A model generated the notes under the pieces. That model did no database searches. It was not told where the DNA came from and saw nothing but the letters and a program-made list of their open reading frames with translations. A stretch of 12,617 bases of DNA. It comes from Thermoflexus sp. (lineage in GTDB: Bacteria > Chloroflexota > Anaerolineae > B4-G1 > DUEL01). Below are positions 6,286-12,188 of the stretch, one piece after another (positions within the stretch are counted from its first letter, which is position 1; every line of letters starts with the position of its first letter). Where the stretch lies: NCBI GenBank assembly GCA_028276215.1, contig JAPYWT010000022.1, positions 1 through 12,617 of the forward strand, given 5' to 3'. Position numbers and translations under genes: made by a program.

Positions 6286-7196
6286 GGGAATTCTCCAAAC
6301 CACCCACAGGTCCGGCAGTGGTGGGCGTCCGGGGGAAGGCCCGCGCCGCAGTGGGGGCAGGGAACCTCTCCCGGCCCGGGCGGGGGAATCTCCCCCACGA
6401 CCTGGCGATAAATCCGGTAGTAGTACGGCTGGTCGCAACTGATCAGGCGGACCGGCACGGCCCAGTCTCCATCGTTCAACATTCTGATGACCCTCTCCCT
6501 CAGCCGGCTGAAACCGGACCCCACCTCTATAGGCCGCTTGCTCTGCCAGCAGAGTAGGGACGGCAGGTCCCCCTCAAAGGCTCTCCGCAGGATCCACTTC
6601 CCGAACCGGGCCCCGGTCTCCTCCCGGACCTTCAGTTCTGGGGGAATGGAGAGAGCCAGGTCCACCACCGCCGGGTCCAGATACGGCTGGCGGACCTCCA
6701 TCCCGAACCAATGGCCGAACTCGCCAGACGAGAAGTGCATTCGTCCGGCCAGCCAGGGGATGTAGGTCGCCAGGTCCCGGTCAAGCATGTAGGAGTATCC
6801 CGCGAACAACTCGTCCGCGCCGTCGCCGGTCATCGCCACCTCAAACCCCAGGGAGCGGGCCTCGGCGAAAGCAAAATACAGGGCCAGGTCGTTGGGCAGG
6901 GCGGGGTCAAAACTGCGGCGGATGCGGATGATTTCGGGGATCGCGGCCAGGGCCTCGTCGGCCGAGACCCGCCGGACAATCAGGGAGCGCCCCAGCGCCC
7001 GGGCGGCCGCCTCCGCATACGGCAGGTCCTCCCCGCCGTCCTCCAGGCAGATATGCAGGAGCGGCGTGGTCGGAGAGAGGAGAGCCAGGATGGACGTGTC
7101 CAGTCCGCCGGAGAAGAAGAGGACGTCGGCGGGATTCCGGCGGACCGCCTCCTGCAGGGAAGACCGCAGGGTCTGGATGACCTCATTCCGTTCCAT
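6273..7196 (-). CDS. Stand-alone asparagine-synthase-type ATP-pyrophosphatase with C-terminal zinc ribbon
   Basis: This 307-residue protein has the asparagine synthetase synthase domain but no N-terminal glutaminase domain. Motifs are the ATP loop FSGGLDTS (28-35), GDGADELFAGY (124-134), MEVRQPYLDPAVVDLA (166-181, the family's conserved EVR-P-LD block), Lys200 before WILRRAF, and RPIEVGSG (221-228). Residues 280-297 form a zinc ribbon, Cys280-X2-Cys283-X10-Cys294-X2-Cys297, not normally part of AsnB. The start overlaps the preceding methyltransferase gene by 14 bp, so it belongs to the riboswitch operon. By fold it should adenylate a carboxylate and pass it to ammonia or an amine. The substrate is unknown. 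A role in cobamide side chains is conceivable but unproven. Confidence 0.82.
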   Translation of the reverse strand: MERNEVIQTLRSSLQEAVRRNPADVLFFSGGLDTSILALLSPTTPLLHICLEDGGEDLPYAEAAARALGRSLIVRRVSADEALAAIPEIIRIRRSFDPALPNDLALYFAFAEARSLGFEVAMTGDGADELFAGYSYMLDRDLATYIPWLAGRMHFSSGEFGHWFGMEVRQPYLDPAVVDLALSIPPELKVREETGARFGKWILRRAFEGDLPSLLCWQSKRPIEVGSGFSRLRERVIRMLNDGDWAVPVRLISCDQPYYYRIYRQVVGEIPPPGPGEVPCPHCGAGLPPDAHHCRTCGWFGEFPCPR

Positions 7197-8226
7197 ACCA
7201 GCGGCGCATCTCGGCCGACACTTCGGCCGTCAGGGTGAAGACCCGCTCCGCCAGGTCCGGGCTCAGCGTCCCGGTCCCGCAGGAGGGAGTGATCAGCGAG
7301 GCGGAGAGCACCTTCTCAAAGGGGATGCCCTTGCGGACCAGCAGATTTATCGCCCGGTGCAGGCGGTCCACCAGACTTTCTGTGGTTTCGTCCAGAGCCG
7401 CTTTGCTGGTGGGGACGATGCCCCAGGCGATCATCCCCCCGCGCTCCAGGAAGGCGTACACTTCCTCCGGGTAGAGGGCCAGGCTCTCCGCATATCCGTA
7501 GGCGTCCAGGCTGAGGATGTCTATAGGGGTTCCCATCAGGAGTGGCCAATCGGCGTTGGCGCAGCAGTGAACGCCCTTCAGCCCTCCGATCGCGCTCAGA
7601 ACCTCTGTCAGCAGGGCCTGGGCTTGCTCCCGTCCGAGGGGAAGATAGGCAGAGCCGACCGCGGCCACATACGGGTCGTCCACAAAAAGAATCACGTTGG
7701 GGCAGACCTTCCGGAGTTCTCGCTCCTGCCAGGCCGCTTTCATCGCCAGGTGTTTGACCAGCGCGTCGGCCAGGACCTCGTCGTAGAGAATGGGGCGCCC
7801 TCGGGGGTCCACCACCATCATCCCCCAACAGACCGGACCCACGATTTGCCCCTTCAGCGCCAGAGACGGCCGGGAAAGGGCCGCGACGTCCTGAAGGAAC
7901 CGGCGGAACCCGGCGGCGTATGCGTCGCTCACCGCGGCAAATTCCAGATTCTGTTCCAGATAGGCGCTGTAGAGATGCTCCAGTTCCGCCGTCAGGTCCC
8001 GGCTGGTATCCACGTAGACCTTTTTCTCCCCGGCATCCACGACAATTCCTGGAAACCCCTCGCTGAACTGGACCAGCATGTTTTCCAGAAAGGAGCGCTG
8101 GGGCAACTGAGGCCAGGCCGGGATGTCCGGAAAATATTCCAGGACTTTCCGAACCGCTTCTGCCGGGTCGGTGTGGGGTGTGCTGCCGATGGGGAGATTT
8201 TGGAGCGCCAGAGCTGGAACTGACAT
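7183..8226 (-). CDS. URO-D/MetE-superfamily protein, probable corrinoid-linked (core MetE-like) methyltransferase
   Basis: This 347-residue protein is related to the catalytic half of cobalamin-independent methionine synthase and to uroporphyrinogen-decarboxylase-like methyltransferases. Visible are LPIGSTPHTDPAEAV (11-25), the zinc-type HCC motif with His220 and Cys222 in GVHCCANADW, LSLDAYGY (239-245), and Cys316 in LITPSCGTG, the position of the third zinc cysteine in MetE. The folate-binding N-terminal half of MetE is absent. Core enzymes of this kind accept methyl groups from corrinoid proteins, which fits B12-riboswitch control, so homocysteine or another thiol is a plausible acceptor. 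The start at 8226 is chosen over an upstream in-frame ATG at 8331 because GGAGG precedes it and 8331 would run into the btuD gene. True uroporphyrinogen decarboxylase is unlikely. Confidence 0.8.
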   Translation of the reverse strand: MSVPALALQNLPIGSTPHTDPAEAVRKVLEYFPDIPAWPQLPQRSFLENMLVQFSEGFPGIVVDAGEKKVYVDTSRDLTAELEHLYSAYLEQNLEFAAVSDAYAAGFRRFLQDVAALSRPSLALKGQIVGPVCWGMMVVDPRGRPILYDEVLADALVKHLAMKAAWQERELRKVCPNVILFVDDPYVAAVGSAYLPLGREQAQALLTEVLSAIGGLKGVHCCANADWPLLMGTPIDILSLDAYGYAESLALYPEEVYAFLERGGMIAWGIVPTSKAALDETTESLVDRLHRAINLLVRKGIPFEKVLSASLITPSCGTGTLSPDLAERVFTLTAEVSAEMRRWYGTE

Positions 8227-8263
8227 TCTTTTTCCTCCAGTGGGGAACCGGTTGTTCCGATGC

Positions 8264-9049
8264 TCACGCCACGCGGGGCAGAATCGCCGGGCGTCCCCCA
8301 TCATCGGGGCGGGGAAAGACGGCCACCGCATTCCCGTAGATGGCCGTCAGCCGCTCGCGGCGCAGCACCTCCTTTGGATCGCCCAGTGCTACCAGCGCGC
8401 CGTCCACCAGCAGCGCCAGCCGGTCGGCGAAGGTCGCGGCCAGGTTCAGGTCGTGCAGGACCACCAGGACGGCGATCCCGCACTCCACCGCCATCCGGCG
8501 GATCAGGGTGAGGACCGCGACCTGATGGTGGATGTCCAGGTGGGTCGTCGGCTCGTCCAGCAGGAGACAGCGGGGCTCCTGGGCCAGCGCGCGGGCCAGC
8601 AGGACCCGCTGCCGTTCCCCGCCGGATAGTTCACCGATCAGCCGGTCCGTCTGGTCGGCCATGCCCACCCATTCCAGCGCGCGGCGGGCCGCCGCCCGGT
8701 CGGCCTCCCGGGGCACCCCCAGGAAGCCCAGGTACGGGGTCCGCCCCAGCATCGCGCTCTCCCAGACGGTGAACGTCGGCGGAATGTAGGCACCCTGGGG
8801 GACCAGAGCCACGTGCCGGGCCAGTTCCCGCGGTGGCCATTGGGTCGGCGGCCGGCCGAAGAGGCGCACTGTTCCCCAACCGGGCCGGAGAAACCCCGCT
8901 GCCAGCCGGACCAGCGTGGATTTTCCTGCCCCGTTGGGGCCGATTAGCCCCAGCACCTCGCCGGGCATCAGCCGGAAGGAGACCCCACGCAGCACAGCCC
9001 GCCCGTCATACGCAAAGGTCAGATCCTCAACTTCCAGCGGTACTACCAT
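8264..9049 (-). CDS. btuD: BtuD/FecE-type ABC transporter ATP-binding protein (corrinoid importer)
   Basis: This is the ATPase of a type II importer that energises BtuC. It has 261 residues with all ABC motifs: Walker A GPNGAGKST (37-45), Q-loop Gln85 in VPQG, signature LSGGERQR (141-148), Walker B CLLLDEPTTHLD (161-172) with Glu166, and H-loop His199 in LHDLN. The ATG at 9049 is preceded by AGAGGTGAGG. It is separated from the permease by about 390 bp of heptamer repeats, unusual inside one transporter operon, and is followed 37 bp later by the methyltransferase gene. Siderophore or heme import would look similar; the upstream cobalamin riboswitch and the operon content favour corrinoids. 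Confidence 0.92.
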   Translation of the reverse strand: MVVPLEVEDLTFAYDGRAVLRGVSFRLMPGEVLGLIGPNGAGKSTLVRLAAGFLRPGWGTVRLFGRPPTQWPPRELARHVALVPQGAYIPPTFTVWESAMLGRTPYLGFLGVPREADRAAARRALEWVGMADQTDRLIGELSGGERQRVLLARALAQEPRCLLLDEPTTHLDIHHQVAVLTLIRRMAVECGIAVLVVLHDLNLAATFADRLALLVDGALVALGDPKEVLRRERLTAIYGNAVAVFPRPDDGGRPAILPRVA

Positions 9050-9065
9050 ACCTCACCTCTATCCG

Positions 9066-9341
9066 GTCGCATGTCGCACGTCGCAGGTCACAGGGTCGCA
9101 GGTCGCATGTCGCACGTCGCAGGTCACAGGGTCGCAGGTCGCATGTCGCACGTCGCAGGTCGCAGGTCGCACGTCGCAAGTCGCAGGTCGCACGTCGCAC
9201 GTCGCACGTCGCACGTCGCACGTCGCACGTCGCAGGTCGCACGTCGCACGTCGCACGTCGCAGGTCACAGGGTCGCACGTCGCACGTCGCAGGTCGCACG
9301 TCGCAGGTCGCACGTCGCAGGTCGCACGTCGCAGGTCGCAC
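9066..9341. repeat. Heptanucleotide tandem array (GTCGCAN), about 39 units, with 36-bp higher-order repeat
   Basis: About 276 bp of 7-bp units GTCGCA followed by C, G, T or A fill most of the btuC-btuD gap. The proximal part has a higher-order unit of 36 bp (four heptamers plus one 8-bp unit GGTCGCAG) at 9066-9101 and 9102-9137, with a third partial copy from 9138. A GTCACAG variant unit recurs in each. No gene is supported here. Confidence 0.95.
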
Positions 9342-9352
9342 GGAACATGCAA

Positions 9353-9439
9353 CACGCTTCACGCTTCACGTTTCACGTTTCACGCTTCACGTTTCACGCT
9401 TCACGTTTCACGCTTCACGTTTCACGTTTCACGTTTCAC
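9353..9439. repeat. Heptanucleotide tandem array (CACGCTT/CACGTTT), 12 units
   Basis: Twelve units of CACGCTT or CACGTTT run from 9353 to 9436, plus a partial CAC. They end 3 bp from the btuC stop codon (9443-9445). In transcript direction they read CGTGAAA/CGTGAAG. A short non-repetitive spacer (9342-9352) separates this array from the GTCGCAN array. Confidence 0.95.
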
Positions 9440-9442
9440 CTC

Positions 9443-10546
9443 CTAAAACACCTCCCGCTTCTGCCGCCGCAGCAGGTACAGGAAAAACGGCGCGCCTACC
9501 ACCGCCGTCACCACCCCCAGGGGCAACTCCCGCGGGGAAAAGGCCGTCCGGGCCACGCCGTCGGCCAGGATCAGCGCGACGGCCCCCAGGGCCCCGCTCA
9601 TCGGCAACAGGAAACGGTGGTCGGGCCCCCAGGCCAGCCGGACGATGTGGGGGACGATCAGGCCCACAAACCCGACCGTCCCGCTGACAGAGACGGCGGC
9701 CGCGGTGGCCAGGGAGACAGCCAGGACGAGAATCCCCTTCGTCCGCTCCACCGCCACCCCCAGCGACTGGGCCTGCTCCTCGTCCAGTTGGAGCACATTC
9801 AGCGTATGGGCGTACCCGCCGATGACGGCCAGCCCCCCGACCACGTAGGGCAGGACCACCCGCGTCTTCTCCCAGTCGGCCAGGGCCAGACTCCCCATCA
9901 GCCAGCCCAGGACGTGCATGGCCCGGAAGGCGTCCTGAACCGAGAACATCAGGAAGATCGTCGCGGCGGAGAGGAGCGCGTTGACCGCCACGCCGGCCAG
10001 GATGAGGGTCGTGACGGGCGTCCGCCCGCCGACGCGGGCCAGGCTGTAGATGGCCGCCGTGGCCGCCAGTGCCCCGATGAATGCCGAAAGCGAGACCCCG
10101 TTCCACCCGCCCCCGCCGAACCGCCAGACCAGGACGATGGCCAGGGTGGCCCCGAAGGACGCGCCGGAGGAGACGCCGATGAGGTACGGCTCTGCCAGTG
10201 GGTTCCGGAAGAGGGCCTGGTAGACGGCCCCGGCGACAGCCAGAGTCATCCCCACCAGGCCTGCCAGCACCACCCGGGGGAGGCGAATCTGGAAGAGAAT
10301 GGTCTCCCAGGCCGGGGGCCAGTCCGTCGGTCCGGTCATTGTCCCCAGGTGATACCCCAAAATGCGGAGGACGGCGCCCGGCGGGATGGGGACCGCTCCC
10401 CATGCCACCCCCAGCGTCGCCATCAGCAACAGCAGGCCGCAGGCCAGGGCCAGGAAGAGCCAGCGTCTCCGGCGAAACAGGTTGAGGTGACCGTCACCCT
10501 GAAGGTGACGGTCACCTCCGCGTTGGGTCTTATGGCTGGAAGGCAT
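9443..10546 (-). CDS. btuC: BtuC/FecCD-type ABC transporter permease (corrinoid importer)
   Basis: This multi-pass membrane subunit of a type II importer has 367 residues, slightly long because of a charged 28-residue N-terminal extension. The FecCD signature QALFRNPLAEPYLIGVSSGAS is at 110-130, SGTVGFVGLIVPHIVRL is at 288-304, and the C-terminal ELPLGVVTAVVGAPFFLYLL closes the protein. Hydrophobic segments suggest about ten helices. The start at 10546 overlaps the btuF end by 17 bp; no other ATG, GTG or TTG lies between it and the first helix. A perfect 13-bp inverted repeat lies within codons 11-21. A heptamer array follows its stop. Confidence 0.92.
   Translation of the reverse strand: MPSSHKTQRGGDRHLQGDGHLNLFRRRRWLFLALACGLLLLMATLGVAWGAVPIPPGAVLRILGYHLGTMTGPTDWPPAWETILFQIRLPRVVLAGLVGMTLAVAGAVYQALFRNPLAEPYLIGVSSGASFGATLAIVLVWRFGGGGWNGVSLSAFIGALAATAAIYSLARVGGRTPVTTLILAGVAVNALLSAATIFLMFSVQDAFRAMHVLGWLMGSLALADWEKTRVVLPYVVGGLAVIGGYAHTLNVLQLDEEQAQSLGVAVERTKGILVLAVSLATAAAVSVSGTVGFVGLIVPHIVRLAWGPDHRFLLPMSGALGAVALILADGVARTAFSPRELPLGVVTAVVGAPFFLYLLRRQKREVF
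10486..10516. repeat. Perfect 13-bp inverted repeat at the btuF/btuC junction
   Basis: GGTGACCGTCACC at 10486-10498 and its exact reverse complement GGTGACGGTCACC at 10504-10516 are separated by five bases. Each arm is itself nearly palindromic. The hairpin falls inside the non-conserved N-terminal extension of BtuC, just downstream of the btuF stop, and may modulate btuC translation or mRNA stability. Confidence 0.85.
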
Positions 10547-11525
10547 CAGGGTGGAGGGCCCGCGCGATCATTTCCAGAGCATCTATCACCCGGGGGCCGG
10601 GGCGGCTGACGATGTCCCCCTGCTCCTGGGTCAGTTCCACGATGCGCCCGTTGACCACGGCGGAAATCTTCTCCCAGCCGGGGCGGGCCTTCACCGTATC
10701 CGCCGATTCGCCGTAGGGGTGGTCCGCCAGGAAGATGACCTCGGGGTCGGCGGCGATGACCGCCTCGGCGGAGAGTTGCACCCAGGCCATCTCGGCATTG
10801 GCCGCGATGTTCTCTCCACCGGCTCGCTCAATCAGGTCCTGCACAAACGAGCCCGGCCCGACCGTCCAGAAAGTGGGGTCCAGTTCCCAGTAGACCCGGG
10901 GCCGTGGCCGGTCCTTCACCGCCTGGGCGACCTTGTCTGCCCGCTCCTGCATCTGGGCGGTGAGGGACTCAGCGGCTGTGTCGGCCCCCGTGACTTTCCC
11001 GATCAGCCGGATGCTCTCCAGGACTCCCGGAAAGTCGTGGGCGTCTATGACCATCACCGTCAGCCCCTGTTTCTCCAGTTCCGGCAGGACCTGGGCCATA
11101 TGGATGCTGGCGGCCAGGACCAGGTCCGGCTGTGCCTCCAACAGTTTCTCCATACTGACGTCGGAGAAGCCGCCGACTTTGGGCTTCTGGGTAGCCTCGG
11201 GAGGGTAGTTGCAGTAGTCCGTGACCCCCACGACCCGGTCTCCCAGGTTCAATGCGAAGAGAATCTCCGTGATGGACGGGGCCAGGGAGACGATGCGCTG
11301 CGGCTCCGCGGGGATCGTGACCTCTCGCCCGGCCATATCGGTGACGGTCATCGGGTAGGGGGCCGGGGTGGGGGTTGGCGGGACGGGCGTGGGAGTGGCG
11401 GTGGGCGGCGGGGATGTGGGGGTGGGTGGGGCCGGGGTGGGCGTCGCGGCTGGCCGGCAGGCTGCCAGCCCGGCCAGGGTCAGGATGATGAGAGAGAGTG
11501 TCAGGACGCGCGTCAGTTGTTTCAT
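10530..11525 (-). CDS. btuF: BtuF-type corrinoid-binding lipoprotein
   Basis: This substrate-binding subunit of the importer has 331 residues. The N-terminus is a lipoprotein signal peptide with lipobox LAAC (20-23), so Cys23 is lipidated and the protein is anchored outside the membrane. A Pro/Thr-rich spacer (24-57) precedes the periplasmic-binding domain, which begins TVTDMAGREVTIP (60-72) and continues with RIVSLAPSITEILFALNLGDRVVGVT. Glu87 in SITEIL matches the family glutamate that contacts permease arginines. AAGGAGGT lies 6-7 bases before the ATG. The gene is first in the operon, behind a cobalamin riboswitch. The ribosome binding site can pair with an upstream segment (11599-11610). 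Metal-chelate binding is the alternative; the riboswitch argues for corrinoids. Confidence 0.92.
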   Translation of the reverse strand: MKQLTRVLTLSLIILTLAGLAACRPAATPTPAPPTPTSPPPTATPTPVPPTPTPAPYPMTVTDMAGREVTIPAEPQRIVSLAPSITEILFALNLGDRVVGVTDYCNYPPEATQKPKVGGFSDVSMEKLLEAQPDLVLAASIHMAQVLPELEKQGLTVMVIDAHDFPGVLESIRLIGKVTGADTAAESLTAQMQERADKVAQAVKDRPRPRVYWELDPTFWTVGPGSFVQDLIERAGGENIAANAEMAWVQLSAEAVIAADPEVIFLADHPYGESADTVKARPGWEKISAVVNGRIVELTQEQGDIVSRPGPRVIDALEMIARALHPDAFQP

Positions 11526-11527
11526 CG

Positions 11528-11610
11528 GGTGACCTCCTTATACGTGAGATTGGGGTGATGGCTCAGGCGCCCGTTCGCGCCGGAGCGGCGACGGTGAGAA
11601 GAAGGTCACC
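11528..11610 (-). promoter_or_regulatory. Ribosome-binding-site sequestering helix in the btuF leader
   Basis: In the transcript, GGTGACCTTCTT (complement of 11599-11610) can pair over 12 bp, with one G-U, with AAGGAGGTCACC (complement of 11528-11539), which contains the btuF Shine-Dalgarno sequence. The loop (11540-11598) has its own GC-rich pairing. The arrangement would block btuF translation when folded. Both arms are seen directly; regulation is inferred. Confidence 0.65.
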
Positions 11611-11620
11611 TGCGAGGGAC

Positions 11621-11764
11621 GTAATTACCTACCCTGAATCGTTTGCAGATCATGTAGCGTAGGCTTTAGCCTGCGAATACAGGCCTGGCGGCCTGCGCTA
11701 CAGGGGCATGCCTTCGCTGCGTCTTTGATAGCGCTTGCCCGGGGGCTCCCTGGTAGGTAATTAC
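11621..11764. mobile_element. MITE-like element with 13-bp terminal inverted repeats and 8-bp target duplication
   Basis: GTAATTACCTACC (11621-11633) is matched by its exact reverse complement at 11752-11764. The direct repeat CGAGGGAC flanks the element at 11613-11620 and 11765-11772. The 144-bp interior has no transposase and contains a palindromic GTAGCG...CGCTAC unit (11654-11701). Eight-base duplications and ends starting GTAA are features I associate with IS66-family transposons, so this may be mobilised by such a transposase. It sits immediately after the riboswitch terminator U-tract. Confidence 0.85.
11654..11701. repeat. Palindromic interspersed element, copy 2
   Basis: GTAGCG at the left and CGCTAC at the right bound two internal hairpins, AGGCTTTAGCCT and CAGGCCTGGCGGCCTG. 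Its right half (ACAGGC, then GCCTGCGCTAC) closely matches copy 1 at 235-279. This copy lies inside the MITE-like element, either as part of it or nested. Confidence 0.65.
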
Positions 11765-11772
11765 CGAGGGAC

Positions 11773-11804
11773 AAAAAAATCCCCCCTCCGAGGCCGTGGG
11801 GGGA
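11773..11804 (-). terminator. Intrinsic terminator of the cobalamin riboswitch
   Basis: The transcript reads CCCCCC, an 11-base loop with internal GGCC, GGGGGG, then A and seven U. It lies about 100 nt downstream of the aptamer, the usual expression-platform position for transcriptional attenuation. The U-tract ends at 11773, right against the MITE target duplication. Confidence 0.85.
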
Positions 11805-11812
11805 AATGAAGA

Positions 11813-11837
11813 CCCCCTTGTCGGTCCGACAAGGGGG
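11813..11837 (-). promoter_or_regulatory. Second hairpin of the riboswitch expression platform
   Basis: CCCCCTTGTCGG and its exact reverse complement surround one central base, giving an 11-bp stem with a 3-nt loop. It has no U-tract. Its 3' GGGGG could instead pair with the CCCCCC 5' arm of the terminator, so it may serve as a switch between termination and antitermination. Confidence 0.7.
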
Positions 11838-11906
11838 GATGGGACTGGGTTCCGGACATCCGAACCGCAGTTCCATTCCCCTGTCCTCGCAGGTTCCTGG
11901 AACGAC

Positions 11907-12086
11907 GGTGAGGCAGGCGACCTGGCTCTCCCGGCCCGGATGCGGCCTCGGGGCCCCGGCCGTTCGTGCATCCGGGGGCGGGATTACAGTTGCGGGACAG
12001 CGCCGGCCTCTCCGCCCGAAGGGGCGCTCGGACGGACCACCGGACTTCCCCTATTAAGCCCTGCCTTTCGGCGCGGGCACCTCACC
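11907..12086 (-). ncRNA. Cobalamin riboswitch aptamer
   Basis: The minus strand holds the conserved cobalamin aptamer. Stem P1 is formed by GGTGAGG (complement of 12080-12086) with CCTCACC (complement of 11907-11913). The core segment GGGGAAGTCCGGTGG lies at 12037-12051, the strongly conserved CTGTCCCGCAACTGTAA at 11984-12000, and the B12 box AGCCAGGTCGCCTGCC at 11912-11927. Order and spacing match the family. It precedes btuF and controls the import and assembly operon, presumably lowering expression when adenosylcobalamin or another cobamide is abundant. Confidence 0.95.
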
Positions 12087-12111
12087 TGGTTCAAATCAAT
12101 TGTGCGGGGAA

Positions 12112-12140
12112 AGTATACCACAAAACGGGAGAACTGGCAA
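12112..12140 (-). promoter_or_regulatory. Promoter of the riboswitch/btu-cob operon (TTGCCA-17-TATACT, extended -10)
   Basis: On the minus strand, TTGCCA (12135-12140) and TATACT (12112-12117) are separated by 17 bp, each one mismatch from the consensus hexamer. A TG one base before the -10 gives an extended -10. Transcription would start near 12105, about 20 nt before the riboswitch P1 stem. Confidence 0.85.
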
Positions 12141-12153
12141 ATGAGGGAATTTG

Positions 12154-12162
12154 TGGTATGAT
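12154..12162 (+). promoter_or_regulatory. Candidate divergent promoter, extended -10 TGGTATGAT
   Basis: TGGTATGAT on the plus strand mirrors the extended -10 of the operon promoter. ATACCACAAA (12115-12124) and TTTGTGGTAT (12150-12159) form a perfect 10-bp inverted repeat. No convincing -35 is seen at the right distance. It would drive the protease gene with a very short leader. Confidence 0.4.
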
Positions 12163-12188
12163 AAGCACCAATTGTGGACTTGTCCCCG

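Noticed and set aside
7183..8331. Longer form of the URO-D/MetE-like protein starting at 8331
   Set aside because: It would overlap the end of btuD by 68 bp and lacks a good ribosome binding site, while GGAGG precedes 8226.
9422..9445. AGGAGGTGAAACGTG behind the btuC stop as a ribosome binding site plus GTG start
   Set aside because: The resulting frame hits a stop after five codons within the heptamer array; probably a by-product of the repeat sequence.
9027..10609. Long open frames through the repeats on both strands, with periodic peptides such as RRATCDV or SHVAGRR
   Set aside because: A 7-bp repeat lacking stop words is open in all frames and yields a 7-residue peptide period automatically. 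The plus-strand frame continues antisense through btuC. No start signal or homology.
12141..12161. Six-codon reading frame MREFVV
   Set aside because: Too short, overlaps the divergent promoter region, with no supporting signal.
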